A stretch of DNA of 64,000 bases, taken from Streptomyces sp. TLI_171. GTDB taxonomy: Bacteria; Actinomycetota; Actinomycetes; Streptomycetales; Streptomycetaceae. The DNA is taken from contig NZ_RAPS01000001.1 of assembly GCF_003610255.1 (NCBI RefSeq), positions 1-64,000 on the forward strand, read 5' to 3'. Shown here piece by piece: positions 16,414-24,243 of this stretch. The notes under the pieces are model-generated. The model did no database searches. It saw only the letters and a program-made list of their open reading frames with translations, and had not been told where the DNA came from. Each line of letters opens with the position of its first letter. Positions within the stretch are counted from its first letter, which is position 1. The position numbers and the translations under genes were made by a program.

Positions 16414-17058
16414 CTCGATGTCCGGAGGCCCTGGTATGCATGCGCGACGGACAATCATGACGACCGGTTCGACTGGATCGTTGAAGAGGAAGGGCTCCAC
16501 CCGGTCCTCACCCTTGTCGAGGGTGTTGCCGAAGACGAGGTGATCCGCCGGTTCGGAGGCGACCCCGGGAACGCGCGCCTTCTGGTGGCTGACGAGATCT
16601 ACCGACTTCAACCGGGCTGTCCAGACCACCGAGGCCACCTGGGTGTCGGCACCGTGGGCGAGGCGGTCTTCGCCCTGGAGGTCGTCGGCTCGACCGGAGC
16701 GGTGCCCGGTGTTGCGCGTGACCTGTCCCGCGGGGGCAGATGCTTCGGACTCTCGCTCGGCATCAACGGCGACGACTTCGTGCACTACGCCGTCGCCGGC
16801 GAGCTCGTCGTCCACGAGGAACCCCGGGGACCTGTCATGCCGCTGCGAGAGGGCGACGCCCGTTGGAATCCTGCCTGGTGCACCGGCCTGATCGATGTCG
16901 AGGACCCGACCGAGTTCTGGGGTCCGAAGCTGTACCTCCTGGCCGAGCGGGTGATGGGCGCGACCATCGAACCGTCGTGGTTCAGCCGGCCGCTGAGAAC
17001 CGCGGAGATCCCCTGCTCCGAAATCCTCATGAACACACCCGCCTGGGACATCCCGTGA
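16414..17058 (+). pseudogene. DUF6461-like protein, 5' end missing or altered
   Basis: An open frame of about 214 codons with a coherent protein: RFDWIVEEEGLHPVLTLVEG near the start, EDEVIRRFGGDPGNARLL, then SLGINGDDFVHYAVAGELVV and LYLLAERVMGATIEPSWF at the end. This fits the DUF6461 family of actinobacteria. No ATG or GTG start with a ribosome binding site precedes the conserved part in this frame, so the 5' end appears truncated or frameshifted. The coordinate given is the beginning of protein-like sequence. Function is unknown. It follows the YwqG-like gene by only about 30 bases. Confidence 0.5.
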
Positions 17059-17203
17059 ACGCCAAACTCCGCTCCCTCTCCCGATCGGCGCCGAAGCCGG
17101 ACCGGCAGACCCGGCCCCACCGTGCTGGGGGCGCGTCAGTTCACGGCAGGGAAGAGGGATTCCTGAATGGCCAGGCAACGGTAGGACTCGGTGCCGGTCT
17201 GCT

Positions 17204-17443
17204 GTGCATGTCTTGGAGATCGGCGGGGTCGAGGGCGGCTACCATCCGGTCGACGACGAACGCGACCCCCCGGGGCGGAAGCCCGTCGTGTACCGGGGCG
17301 TGGACGACCTGGACGCGGTCCGGGAGCGGCTTCTGGCCGCCGGATGCGAGCACCACCGCGGCCCGCCGACCACCGAGCCGAGCCGCCGAATCGCCCAGCT
17401 GCGCGCCCCGTTCGGCACCACCGTCGGCATCGAAGGCCCGTAG
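17204..17443 (+). pseudogene. VOC/glyoxalase-fold protein, C-terminal remnant
   Basis: A 79-codon frame carrying the second half of a vicinal-oxygen-chelate domain: LEIGGVEGGYHPVDDERDPP, VYRGVDDLDAVRERLLAAGC, then LRAPFGTTVGIEGP. A complete VOC protein is about 115-130 residues, so the first 40 or so are missing. Sequence upstream does not supply them in any frame. It is probably a decayed gene copy. Confidence 0.6.
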
Positions 17444-17766
17444 CACGACGGACTCGCGCAGAGCGGGCCTCCACGAGGCGGCCATCCAGCGACCGCCGCG
17501 ACCGCCGCGGCAGCGTCGAGTTACGGCCCCGCACCCGGTCGTGGCCCACGCCGTGGCCGGCCCGGCGCAGGACAGCGGACAGGGTGACCAGGTCGACCAG
17601 CCCAGTGACGTCGGGGCGCCCACTCCACGTCGAGCAGCACCACCTCGCCGCCCGGGCACCGGCGGGGGTGCTCGAGCCTGGGGTTGAGGTTGAGGTCGAG
17701 GTCGAGGTGGCAGGCAACAAGGGTGAAAACGGCCGCTCCCGGGGTTCGGGCAGGCGACCTCCTCAG
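17444..17766. other. Intergenic stretch with a short hexamer run
   Basis: No gene recognised. Bases about 17680-17708 contain an imperfect run of GAGGTT and GAGGTC hexamers. The rest is Arg/Pro-coding in all frames. Confidence 0.4.
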
Positions 17767-18483
17767 CTACAGCCGGTAGGAAGTCAGCGGCTCGGCCTCT
17801 TGGTCGGCGCCGTCCGGCAGCAGCGGCAGAGGCCACGCCGCGTCGGGCGCCCAGCCCGGCCAGCCCGCGGCGAACGGCCCCGCCCGGTCGTCGAGCATGC
17901 GAATCGCGCGGTCGCAGGCCCGGTGCACCTGACCGTCGAGGAAGTCGTCGACCACCCCGAGACGGCGCAGCCGGCCGTACTCGTCGCGGTCCTTCCAGTG
18001 GCGGACGGACAGGTCGGGGGCGGCGACCAGGTCGAGGGCGAGGTCCATCGTGTCGATCCCGCCCGGGCGGCGGCGGTACGGGAGTTCGAAGTTGACGTAC
18101 CAGCTGATCGGCTCGGCGGTGGCCGCGTCCTGGAAGCAGTGGAGGGAGAACCACTCCCCCGCCAGGTAGTGCGACAGGACCGCGGTGCGCTCCCAGCGGT
18201 GGGGGCCGAGCGCCCAGGTGCCGGCCGCGAGGTGCTCCAGGCCCTGCTCGCGGACCGCGTCGTCGCCGGTGCGCAGGGCCTCGATCCAGGTCGTCGGGGC
18301 CAGGCCCTCGATCCCCGGCCAGCAGGCCAGGGTCAGCACGTTACCGGTGTCGGCCACCACCCGCAGCGGCTTCGCCGTCCACACCCGCCCGCCGTGAACG
18401 TCGCGGCGCACCACAGTGGTCCCGGGCCGGAACCGGGTGCTCTGCTCGGTGTTCGTCACGACCGGGGTGTTCCCGCCCGGCAC
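17767..18483 (-). CDS. DUF402 domain protein
   Basis: A 238-residue protein from GTG 18483; GTG 18459 is an equally possible start. It has the DUF402 core: RRDVHGGRVWTAKPLRVVAD, LSHYLAGEWFSLHCFQD, ISWYVNFELPYRRRPGGIDTM followed by DLALDLVAAPDLSVRHWKD, and a helical C-terminus. DUF402/YgaC-like proteins include nucleoside di- and triphosphate phosphohydrolases. The conserved Asp pair in IDTMDLALDLV is present. It stands alone. Reaction and substrate are not established from sequence. Confidence 0.8.
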   Translation of the reverse strand: MPGGNTPVVTNTEQSTRFRPGTTVVRRDVHGGRVWTAKPLRVVADTGNVLTLACWPGIEGLAPTTWIEALRTGDDAVREQGLEHLAAGTWALGPHRWERTAVLSHYLAGEWFSLHCFQDAATAEPISWYVNFELPYRRRPGGIDTMDLALDLVAAPDLSVRHWKDRDEYGRLRRLGVVDDFLDGQVHRACDRAIRMLDDRAGPFAAGWPGWAPDAAWPLPLLPDGADQEAEPLTSYRL

Positions 18484-19047
18484 GACGAGAACTCCGCTCG
18501 AAGGTGTGACACAGGATCAGGCCATCGCCACCGCGCCGTTTCAGCACACGTCGGCAGCGGGGTAGCTGGGCCCCGGACGACGAGATCATCACGGTTCCTC
18601 CGGGAGCGCTCACAGACACCCAGCCCCCGCGAACCCGTGACCCGTCGACCAGGCACCACCCGGCGAAGGGGACGAAGCCGGGACCGCGGACAGGTGAGAG
18701 AGCCGACCTGCCTGCTGTCCGACCAGCCGGACACGCCACGGCATCGACGGGAAACTGCCGACCAGAACGAACGGGCGGCATGACACTCCCCCACACGAGC
18801 GACGAGGCCTTTCTCATCCCTCCCATACCTGCAGAGTCGCGCAGAGGTCGGGCCCAGACCACCGGCGCATTGCGCCGGCGCCAGCCTCGGGGCGATCGAC
18901 CGTGCACCGCTGCCGCGACGAGGACGCCGCCGGCCCCGACCGTGGAATCACCACCGGCGACTGAACCACCCGGGCTGCCGCGACGTCGTAAAGCGCATCC
19001 GCCGGCACCAGGTGAAGAGCGACGATCCCACTGAAGGGAAGCCCGTT
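18484..19047. other. No recognisable gene
   Basis: About 560 bases between the DUF402 gene (read leftward) and the Cys-rich ORF (read rightward). It should contain both promoters, but I cannot point to convincing -10/-35 boxes. Open frames here are Arg/Pro-rich and unrecognised. Confidence 0.4.
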
Positions 19048-19233
19048 GTGGCATGTGACGACCCGTGGATCGAGAAACGGCGCTACGAGTACGCCGGCGG
19101 CCGCTATGTAGGCTGCGGAAGCTGCGGCGGCGACCTGTGCACCGTCTGCAGGCACAACCATCTGCAACCGAGCGACGTGCACTTCGAGTTCAACGACGAC
19201 AACATCTGCCCGAGCTGCCGCCCCAAGCACTGA
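19048..19233 (+). CDS. Small Cys-rich zinc-ribbon-like protein
   Basis: A 61-residue frame from GTG 19048 with AAGGGA eight bases upstream; GTG 19012 is an alternative start. It contains three CxxC pairs (CGSC, CTVC, CPSC) and a His pair (RHNHLQ), which fits one or two zinc-binding knuckles. The sequence is acidic overall, with DVHFEFNDDN before the last pair. No family is recognised. It ends before the IS630-type element. Confidence 0.6.
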   Translation: MACDDPWIEKRRYEYAGGRYVGCGSCGGDLCTVCRHNHLQPSDVHFEFNDDNICPSCRPKH

Positions 19234-19601
19234 CCGGACCACAGATGAAACGGCCCAGGACGCCATCACGGCATCCGTGGCCGTGGCGGCGCTCCCACGT
19301 TTCAGGGCGCCGCCGACACATGACCTGCCACTCCGCTCCAAAAACCCCGCTCCGGGCGGGCCTTGTGAGCGAAGCGGGGGCCAAAGCGGCGTTGTGGACA
19401 CCCAGCAGCGATGTCCAGGACCGCACCTCCCCTTCGGCGGGGAGCGTCAACTCCTCCCACTGCCGGGCGAGCAGAGCGTGGCTTCCGTCGGCCCCGCACA
19501 GCAGCGTCAGGGGACAACCGCCTGGATCTCCGACGCCGCGAAGAACCGCGCCAACGGCCGGCCCCACGTCAGCATCGGGACAGGGGTGCTCCGGTGTTCT
19601 G
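19234..19601. other. No recognisable gene
   Basis: A minus-strand frame through here reads partly protein-like (for example GADGSHALLARQWEELTLPA) but has no start, no family and no clear boundaries. It may be the remnant of a gene interrupted by the element that begins at 19602. Confidence 0.3.
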
Positions 19602-19625
19602 GTGCCGCATCAGGCAACGTTCGCC
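19602..19625 (+). repeat. Left terminal inverted repeat of the IS630-type element
   Basis: 24 bases, perfect reverse complement of 20578-20601. One mismatch further in, CGTT is again shared. Confidence 0.9.
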
Positions 19626-19675
19626 CCGTTGTTGCCGGTCGAGTGCGGACCGCGCGGGGCACGTAGTCTCGCGGG

Positions 19676-20059
19676 ATGCATTCTCACCTGAGCTTCGAGA
19701 ACCCTCCCGCGCTGCCTCATGAGGTCGTGGTCGAGACGTTGGAGCGGGCTCTGCGTGACCGCTCGCACGAGGGCGAAGCGGCGGACGCCCTGGTCGGAAT
19801 CGCCTTGAGCGACGACGACCGGGAGTTCGTCGAGCACTGGTGCATGGAGGTCGGGACGCGCGCCGTGTCGGGCAGTCCGCTTCTCGGGTTGGCCGGCCTG
19901 TGCCTGGGCCATACCGCTCGACGCTTCGGCCATCTCGGCGACGACGCTCTCGTGCTGGCGAAGTCGCTGGCGGTGCGTGCCGAAACGGACCCGGCGGACG
20001 TGGATGGTCGGGCTCTCGACGGTTATGACGACGTCCGGAGCTTCCTGCGCCTTTGGTGA
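19676..20059 (+). CDS. Passenger gene inside the IS630-type element; hypothetical, immunity-like
   Basis: A 127-residue acidic protein from ATG 19676, 50 bases inside the left inverted repeat. It has an all-helical look: LPHEVVVETLERALRDRS, EAADALVGIALSDDDREFVE, LLGLAGLCLGHTARRFG, ending DGYDDVRSFLRLW. The middle motif resembles HEAT-like helical repeats found in small bacterial immunity-type proteins. I do not recognise a named family with confidence. The reading frame is intact while the neighbouring transposase is not, which suggests selection or recent arrival. It converges with the transposase remnant 22 bases away. Confidence 0.6.
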   Translation: MHSHLSFENPPALPHEVVVETLERALRDRSHEGEAADALVGIALSDDDREFVEHWCMEVGTRAVSGSPLLGLAGLCLGHTARRFGHLGDDALVLAKSLAVRAETDPADVDGRALDGYDDVRSFLRLW

Positions 20060-20081
20060 CGCCGACTGGCGCCGTCGCCGG

Positions 20082-20517
20082 TTAGGCGGCGTTGGCCCTG
20101 CTCACGATGGCGGCGAGGCGCTTGTCGGCGGCGTTCTTGTTCCGCCAGATGATGTAGCGGCGGATCATGCTGCCCTGGGCCTTGTGGCTGGGATGGTCGG
20201 TGCTGTCGAGGGCGAAGTAGCGCAGGGCGGTGAACTGGGCCTCGATCCGGTTGAGCCAGGAGCTGTTGGTCGGGGTGTAAGCGATCTCGACGTTGTTCGC
20301 CGCAGCCCAGGTCCCGACCCGCTGGCACTACTTGGTGGTCAGGTGGGGCGAGTAGTTGTCGCAGACGATCGCAATCCGGACGTCCAGCGGGCGCGGACAA
20401 CAGGACCATCTGGGCGCGTCGCCATGTCACCACCGACCCGGTACCTCTGCGGATGATCCGCAGCAACCGCCCGCCCTCATCGTCATCGATCTCGCGGACC
20501 TGCACGCGTTCGGCCAC
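20082..20517 (-). pseudogene. IS630-family transposase, internally deleted
   Basis: The N-terminal 40 residues (from GTG 20517, VAERVQVREIDDDEGG, then IRRGTGSVVTWRRAQMVLLS) are the HTH start of IS630-type transposases. They are joined near 20400 directly to the C-terminal DDE part: RIAIVCDNYSPHLTTK, then a TAG in place of a sense codon, then CQRVGTWAAANNVEIAYTPT, NSSWLNRIEAQFTALRYFAL and RRYIIWRNKNAADKRLAAIV to a TAA at 20082. Roughly 230 residues in the middle are missing. An inactive transposase of Streptomyces type. Confidence 0.85.
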
Positions 20518-20577
20518 GTGATCATTCTGACCGTCCGGCGCCCACCAGCGCAGCAACCGGACGGTGCATCAGAACGA

Positions 20578-20601
20578 GGCGAACGTTGCCTGATGCGGCA
20601 C
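20578..20601 (-). repeat. Right terminal inverted repeat of the IS630-type element
   Basis: 24 bases, perfect reverse complement of 19602-19625. Its outermost base forms part of the stop codon of the adjacent MFS gene. Confidence 0.9.
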
Positions 20602-21878
20602 TAGCCAGGCGTGTGGGCAGTCTCGGCCGTGCTGCTGGCCTGCTGCTGTGGAAGCGCACCCGCTGGCGGCGCCTGCCGCACATCCCGGTTGACAGTGGTG
20701 AGGAGGGCCAGGATGAGCAGCCATACTCCGCAGAGCCAGACCAGCGGCTTGGCACCCAGCGTGGTGATCAGCGCGCCGCCTGCAAGCGTGCCAATCGACA
20801 AGGCTCCCGTGGTGAGCGTGGAGACCGCGCTCGTCGCCCGGCCCCGCAGCTCATCGGGGGTGATGGCCAACTGGTGGGTGGTCATGGCCACCGCGTAGAC
20901 GGGAGCCACCAGCGACTCAGCGGCCGCGACCGCTGCCAGCATCAGCGGGTTGGGCGCGAGAGCGTACAGCGGGAACATCAATGCCTCCAACCACAGCATC
21001 ACCACGGCAATCCGGCCCAGCGGAAAGCGGCGTGTGGCCCTGTCCGAGACCAGCGCTCCCGCCATGGCACCGACCGCCGCACCGCTGAAGATGACACCGA
21101 TCCACAGCGGCGAGGCACCCACCTGCCGGGCGAGTGTGATGATCAACAGGTACCCGGCGCCGTAGCGCACCTTGTCAGCGGCCGAGACCAGAGTCAGGAA
21201 ACGGATGACCGGCTGGCGCCAGAGCCAGCCAAGCCCCTCTCGGATCTCGGTGGAGAGCCGGGATGTCGTCCGCACGTCCTTCCGGTCCACTTGGAATCGA
21301 GCACGCATCAGACGCAGCGACGCCGCGGACACTGCGAAGGAAACCGCGTTGACGGCGAACGGAACGGTCCGGCCAACGGCGTAGAGCGCACCGGCGAGTG
21401 AAGCCCCGAAGATGCCCACAGCGCTGGCGGCGGACTGCGAGTAGCCGAGCGCAGCGGACAGCTGTCGCGGGCCAACCACATTGGGCAGCGCCGCTGTGTT
21501 CGCCACTTGGAACAGCGTGGTCAGAAGCCCGGCAAGCACCGCTGTCGCATATAGCTGGGGCATGGTGAGCCTGTCGAGCCACAACGCAACGGCGACGCCG
21601 GCGGTGAGCACGGCCCGGCCAAGCTCACACCAGATCATGGTGGCCTTACGGTCCCACCGGTCGACGAGGGCGCCGGCAACCAGCCCGAACGCCAAGAAGG
21701 AAAGAGTGCCGAGGCCGAGCACGAACCCGGCTTGGGTGGCCGACCCGGTGAGGGCCAGCACGATCAGCGGCAGGGCCATGAAATGAGCCTGGTCACCGAT
21801 AGCAGAGACCAACTGGCCGCTCAGCAGCAGCGAGAAGTCCCGGTTCCGGAACAGGCCGGGACCGCGAAGAGTATTCAA
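20601..21878 (-). CDS. MFS transporter, 12-helix, multidrug-type
   Basis: A 425-residue membrane protein with an apparent TTG start at 21878. It begins GPGLFRNRDFSLLLSGQLVS, typical of the MFS_3/enterobactin-exporter-like group, and contains the DRWDRK loop after helix 2 (VDRWDRKATMIWCELGR) and about 12 hydrophobic helices. Its stop codon TAG is made of host TA plus the outer G of the IS630-type inverted repeat. The original C-terminus may therefore have been trimmed by insertion, though only a hydrophilic tail (PQQQASSTAETAHTPG) is affected. It is probably an exporter of a small molecule; substrate unknown. A 15-bp palindrome five bases upstream of the start suggests repression by a TetR-, ArsR- or MarR-type regulator not found nearby. 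Confidence 0.85.
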   Translation of the reverse strand: MNTLRGPGLFRNRDFSLLLSGQLVSAIGDQAHFMALPLIVLALTGSATQAGFVLGLGTLSFLAFGLVAGALVDRWDRKATMIWCELGRAVLTAGVAVALWLDRLTMPQLYATAVLAGLLTTLFQVANTAALPNVVGPRQLSAALGYSQSAASAVGIFGASLAGALYAVGRTVPFAVNAVSFAVSAASLRLMRARFQVDRKDVRTTSRLSTEIREGLGWLWRQPVIRFLTLVSAADKVRYGAGYLLIITLARQVGASPLWIGVIFSGAAVGAMAGALVSDRATRRFPLGRIAVVMLWLEALMFPLYALAPNPLMLAAVAAAESLVAPVYAVAMTTHQLAITPDELRGRATSAVSTLTTGALSIGTLAGGALITTLGAKPLVWLCGVWLLILALLTTVNRDVRQAPPAGALPQQQASSTAETAHTPG

Positions 21879-21882
21879 TGGA

Positions 21883-21897
21883 GTTACGCTCCGTAAC
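21883..21897. promoter_or_regulatory. Palindrome at the MFS start, candidate operator
   Basis: GTTACG-CTC-CGTAAC, a perfect 6-bp-arm inverted repeat placed just upstream of the transporter start codon, where a repressor would block transcription or translation initiation. Confidence 0.5.
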
Positions 21898-22057
21898 AGC
21901 TCAAGGACACAAGGGTGGCGTCGAAGCTGGTGTCCGAGCTAAGAGACACGGGGCGTAATTGCCATGCCCGGACCGTACCCAGGAGCTGGGACGGACTGCA
22001 ATCGTTTTCCGAAGATAGCCCCACGCCCCAGCGGCTTCACGCGCGTCCTTGGATGAG

Positions 22058-22084
22058 AACGGCCCCGCCTGGGGCGGGGCCGTT
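22058..22084. terminator. Perfect hairpin terminator
   Basis: AACGGCCCCGCC (22058-22069) pairs fully with 22073-22084 around a TGG loop, immediately downstream of the stop of the integrase remnant at 22087 on the minus strand. Confidence 0.75.
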
Positions 22085-22086
22085 GA

Positions 22087-22380
22087 TCAGCCTCGGGGCT
22101 GGGGTTCTCCTTCATTCGGTTCAGGCGGCGGTGCGTCACCAGTGAAGACGGGCATGCCGAGGTCAACCAGTTCAGGGCGTCCGTCGGTGGGGATGTTCTT
22201 GAGGCTCTTGAGCTTGGCCATCGCGGCGTCGAAGCTGACCTGAAGTCCCTCGACCTCGCCGAGCCAGCCGTTGGCGCGGGCCTCGCGGATGCGTTCGCGG
22301 AGGTTCTGGATGATCTCGACGAGACGGGGCTTCTGGCGGGGGCCCACCTGGAGTACTGGGCAGCGGATGCAAGCTTCTCT
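22087..22380 (-). pseudogene. Site-specific integrase, C-terminal remnant (copy 1)
   Basis: A minus-strand frame carrying the characteristic tail of Streptomyces Tn554/TnpA-like tyrosine integrases: a Cys pair (ACIRCPVLQVGPRQ), PRLVEIIQNLRERIREARAN, GWLGEVEGLQVSFDAAMAKL, then LVDLGMPVFTG near the stop. The catalytic domain is absent; upstream sequence belongs to the divergent conserved hypothetical gene. A related tail occurs at 23067-23350 and an N-terminal piece at 38397. Confidence 0.7.
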
Positions 22381-22451
22381 GAACTACGCTGCGTCGTACG
22401 CATTTGCTCAGAGCCGTGCCCCAGCCTCTCGACGACAGTGACCACCTGAGC

Positions 22452-23063
22452 ATGGCGTTCCCGAGCCCGCTCGCGGACGACGTCCGGGTGGTCCTGGCAG
22501 CCATGAAGACATCGCGGCTGAAGCCGGCGGAACCGTTCTCGGTCAACGTGCAGGGGCAGTTCCTCGCGATCCCCACGCGGTTGTACAACGACGAACCGCC
22601 GGCTGATGCGCTGGAATCTCTCTCCCCAAGACAGCTGACGATCCTGCACTGCTTGTACACCAGGCACCATGACGGGAGGGTCCGCCAACGTCACCTGGAA
22701 TGCATCGTTGGCTCCGCGGAGCCATGGGTCATTCCGTACGTCGTGCAGTTGGTCGGTGAGTACGTTGTGGAGATCCTGGTGGTCATCCGGAAAGCACTCG
22801 GCGACCTTGATATGCCGGGCACCGCTCTCCGTGCTGCCTACGGCCAGTTCATCGTGGACAATCCCTCCTTCTTCGCGCGTACCCAAAGGCGAGTGGTTAG
22901 CTATTGGAACTGCTACTACCGCTTCAATTACACGAGTTTCCCGGGATATCCGGGATGTACCGTGCTGGAGCTCTTGCGGGTGGTGGCCTCCGATCGGGCC
23001 GGCCACCCCTGGCCTCGCCTCACGCCTCCAGCTGGCAGGGCCAATCTGAGCGGCTACTGCTAG
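22452..23063 (+). CDS. Conserved hypothetical protein of Streptomyces type
   Basis: A 203-residue protein from ATG 22452; ATG 22404 is also in frame. It contains strongly protein-like blocks: MAFPSPLADDVRVVLAAMKT, YNDEPPADALESLSPRQLTI, LHCLYTRHHDGRVRQRHLE, PWVIPYVVQLVGEYVVEILV, FFARTQRRVVSYWNCYYRF. It is soluble and helical, and homologues are, from memory, widespread in Streptomyces without known function. It is intact although both neighbours are integrase fragments on the opposite strand, which suggests it travelled with or was captured between them. Confidence 0.7.
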   Translation: MAFPSPLADDVRVVLAAMKTSRLKPAEPFSVNVQGQFLAIPTRLYNDEPPADALESLSPRQLTILHCLYTRHHDGRVRQRHLECIVGSAEPWVIPYVVQLVGEYVVEILVVIRKALGDLDMPGTALRAAYGQFIVDNPSFFARTQRRVVSYWNCYYRFNYTSFPGYPGCTVLELLRVVASDRAGHPWPRLTPPAGRANLSGYC

Positions 23064-23066
23064 ATC

Positions 23067-23350
23067 TCACTGGGAACTGGCGCTCGGAGGTTCCTCAGCC
23101 TGGCCAACGATGTGGCCGAACGTAGGAATCCCGAGGTGGATTGTCCCTCTGGTGCGGGAGAGCTGGGTATCGAGTTGGGCGAGCTTCTCGTCGGCGCCGG
23201 CGAGGCTGACGCGTAGTCCTTCGACCTCGCCGAGCCAGCCTTCGAGTTCGGCTTCGGTGATGCGGGCGATGAGGTTGTCGCGGATCTCCTCGAGGCGGTC
23301 CCGTTGGGCCGGGTCCGGCCTGAGGAGTGCACATCTGACACAAGCGTGCT
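23067..23350 (-). pseudogene. Site-specific integrase, C-terminal remnant (copy 2)
   Basis: The same tail as copy 1 but diverged: ACVRCALLRPDPAQRDRLEE, IRDNLIARITEAELEGWLGE, VEGLRVSLAGADEKLAQLDT, then IHLGIPTFGHIVGQAE. It ends four bases past the stop of the plus-strand conserved gene. The catalytic part is missing. The two copies are too different to be a fresh duplication and probably derive from two related integrases. Confidence 0.7.
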
Positions 23351-23529
23351 CATGAACACAAGGGGGTGGAAACGCCCAAGCCCTGGAAGCCGGGACGCGC
23401 GTGCTGCTGAGCCATGCAGCCCTGGGCGGCTCGCAGGCACCTGGCATTGCCACAGTCGACGGCGAACTCGATCTCGCCTGGCAGCCCGCCACCGCACGTT
23501 GAGGCGCTTCAGCTTGACGCCTTAACACC

Positions 23530-23766
23530 CTGAGATGTCCTACCTTCTGAGCGGGATGAGCGGGCCATTCGTCGGGTCCTCTCGCCCAGGGACACCGGGT
23601 GTGGCTTCTGAGATGTTGCCGACCGTGGCTCGACAGACTTGGCCGCCCGGTGTCCCGACGACCACGACCCGGCCGCTCATTGGGAGTTGCGAGCAGATCG
23701 CTGAGTAGGACAACGCCGGCGCGGTCGTCCGAGCACGGACCAACTTCGACGGCACCTGGGAGTGCG
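23530..23766 (+). ncRNA. Candidate non-coding left end of an IS110 element (bridge-RNA region)
   Basis: About 230 non-coding bases directly upstream of the IS110-type transposase start. An 11-bp inverted repeat, GGGACACCGGG (23589-23599) and CCCGGTGTCCC (23646-23656), encloses 46 bases and would fold into a stem with a large internal loop. In IS110-group elements the left non-coding end encodes a bridge RNA whose internal loops pair with target and donor DNA. Placement and a long-armed stem fit that. I cannot define the loops or the element end, so this is a candidate only. Confidence 0.3.
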
Positions 23767-24243
23767 ATGAGCGGGATATGGGCGGGGATCGACGCGGGCA
23801 AGGGGCACCACCACTGTGTGGTGCTGAAAGCGGAGGGCGGCAAACTGCTCTCGCGCCGCGTCGCCAACGACGAGCCCGAGCTTCTGCGGCTCGTCGCCGA
23901 CGTCCTCGCCCTGGGCGAGGACGTGACGTGGGCCATCGATCTCACCGACGGCGGCGCCGCGCTGGTGATCGCGATCCTGATCAGCCACGGGCAGCGCGTC
24001 CTCTACATTCCCGGCCGGACCGTCAACCGGGCCAGCGCCGGCTACCGGGGCGAAGGCAAGACCGACGCCCGCGACGCCGTGGTCATCGCCGATCAGGCCC
24101 GCATGCGCCGCGACCTGATGCCGGTCAACGTCGCCGGCGAGGAGCTGACCGAGCTCCGGCTCGCCACCGCCCGCCGCACCGACCTGGTGCGCGACCGCAC
24201 CCGGGCCGTGAACAGGCTCCGCGGCCTGCTGACCGACCGGCCT
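23767..24243 (+). pseudogene. IS110-family transposase, N-terminal half
   Basis: From ATG 23767. It has the DEDD RuvC-like N-terminus: IWAGIDAGKGHHHCVVLKAE, TWAIDLTDGGAALVIAILIS, GKTDARDAVVIADQARMRRD, then LRLATARRTDLVRDRTRAVN and RLRGLLTD. The protein then runs into sequence of an ISL3-type element of opposite orientation at about 24243, so the second half (Tnp domain with catalytic Ser) is lost. The full-length family is about 400 residues; 159 remain. A fusion junction between two ISs. Confidence 0.85.

Larger units (their letters stand above)
19602..20601. mobile_element. IS630-type element, exactly 1000 bp, with passenger gene
   Basis: Bounded by perfect 24-bp inverted repeats (19602-19625 and 20578-20601, beginning GTGCCGCATCAGGCAACG). 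Inside, reading leftward, is an IS630-family transposase that has lost its middle, plus an intact 127-codon gene reading rightward. In an ordinary IS630-type element the second inverted repeat lies shortly past the transposase stop. Here about 460 extra bases with the passenger gene lie in that place. The right end abuts TA, the usual IS630 target. The left flank is TG, so a clean TA duplication is not present. The element cannot move by itself because its transposase is deleted. Confidence 0.8.
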
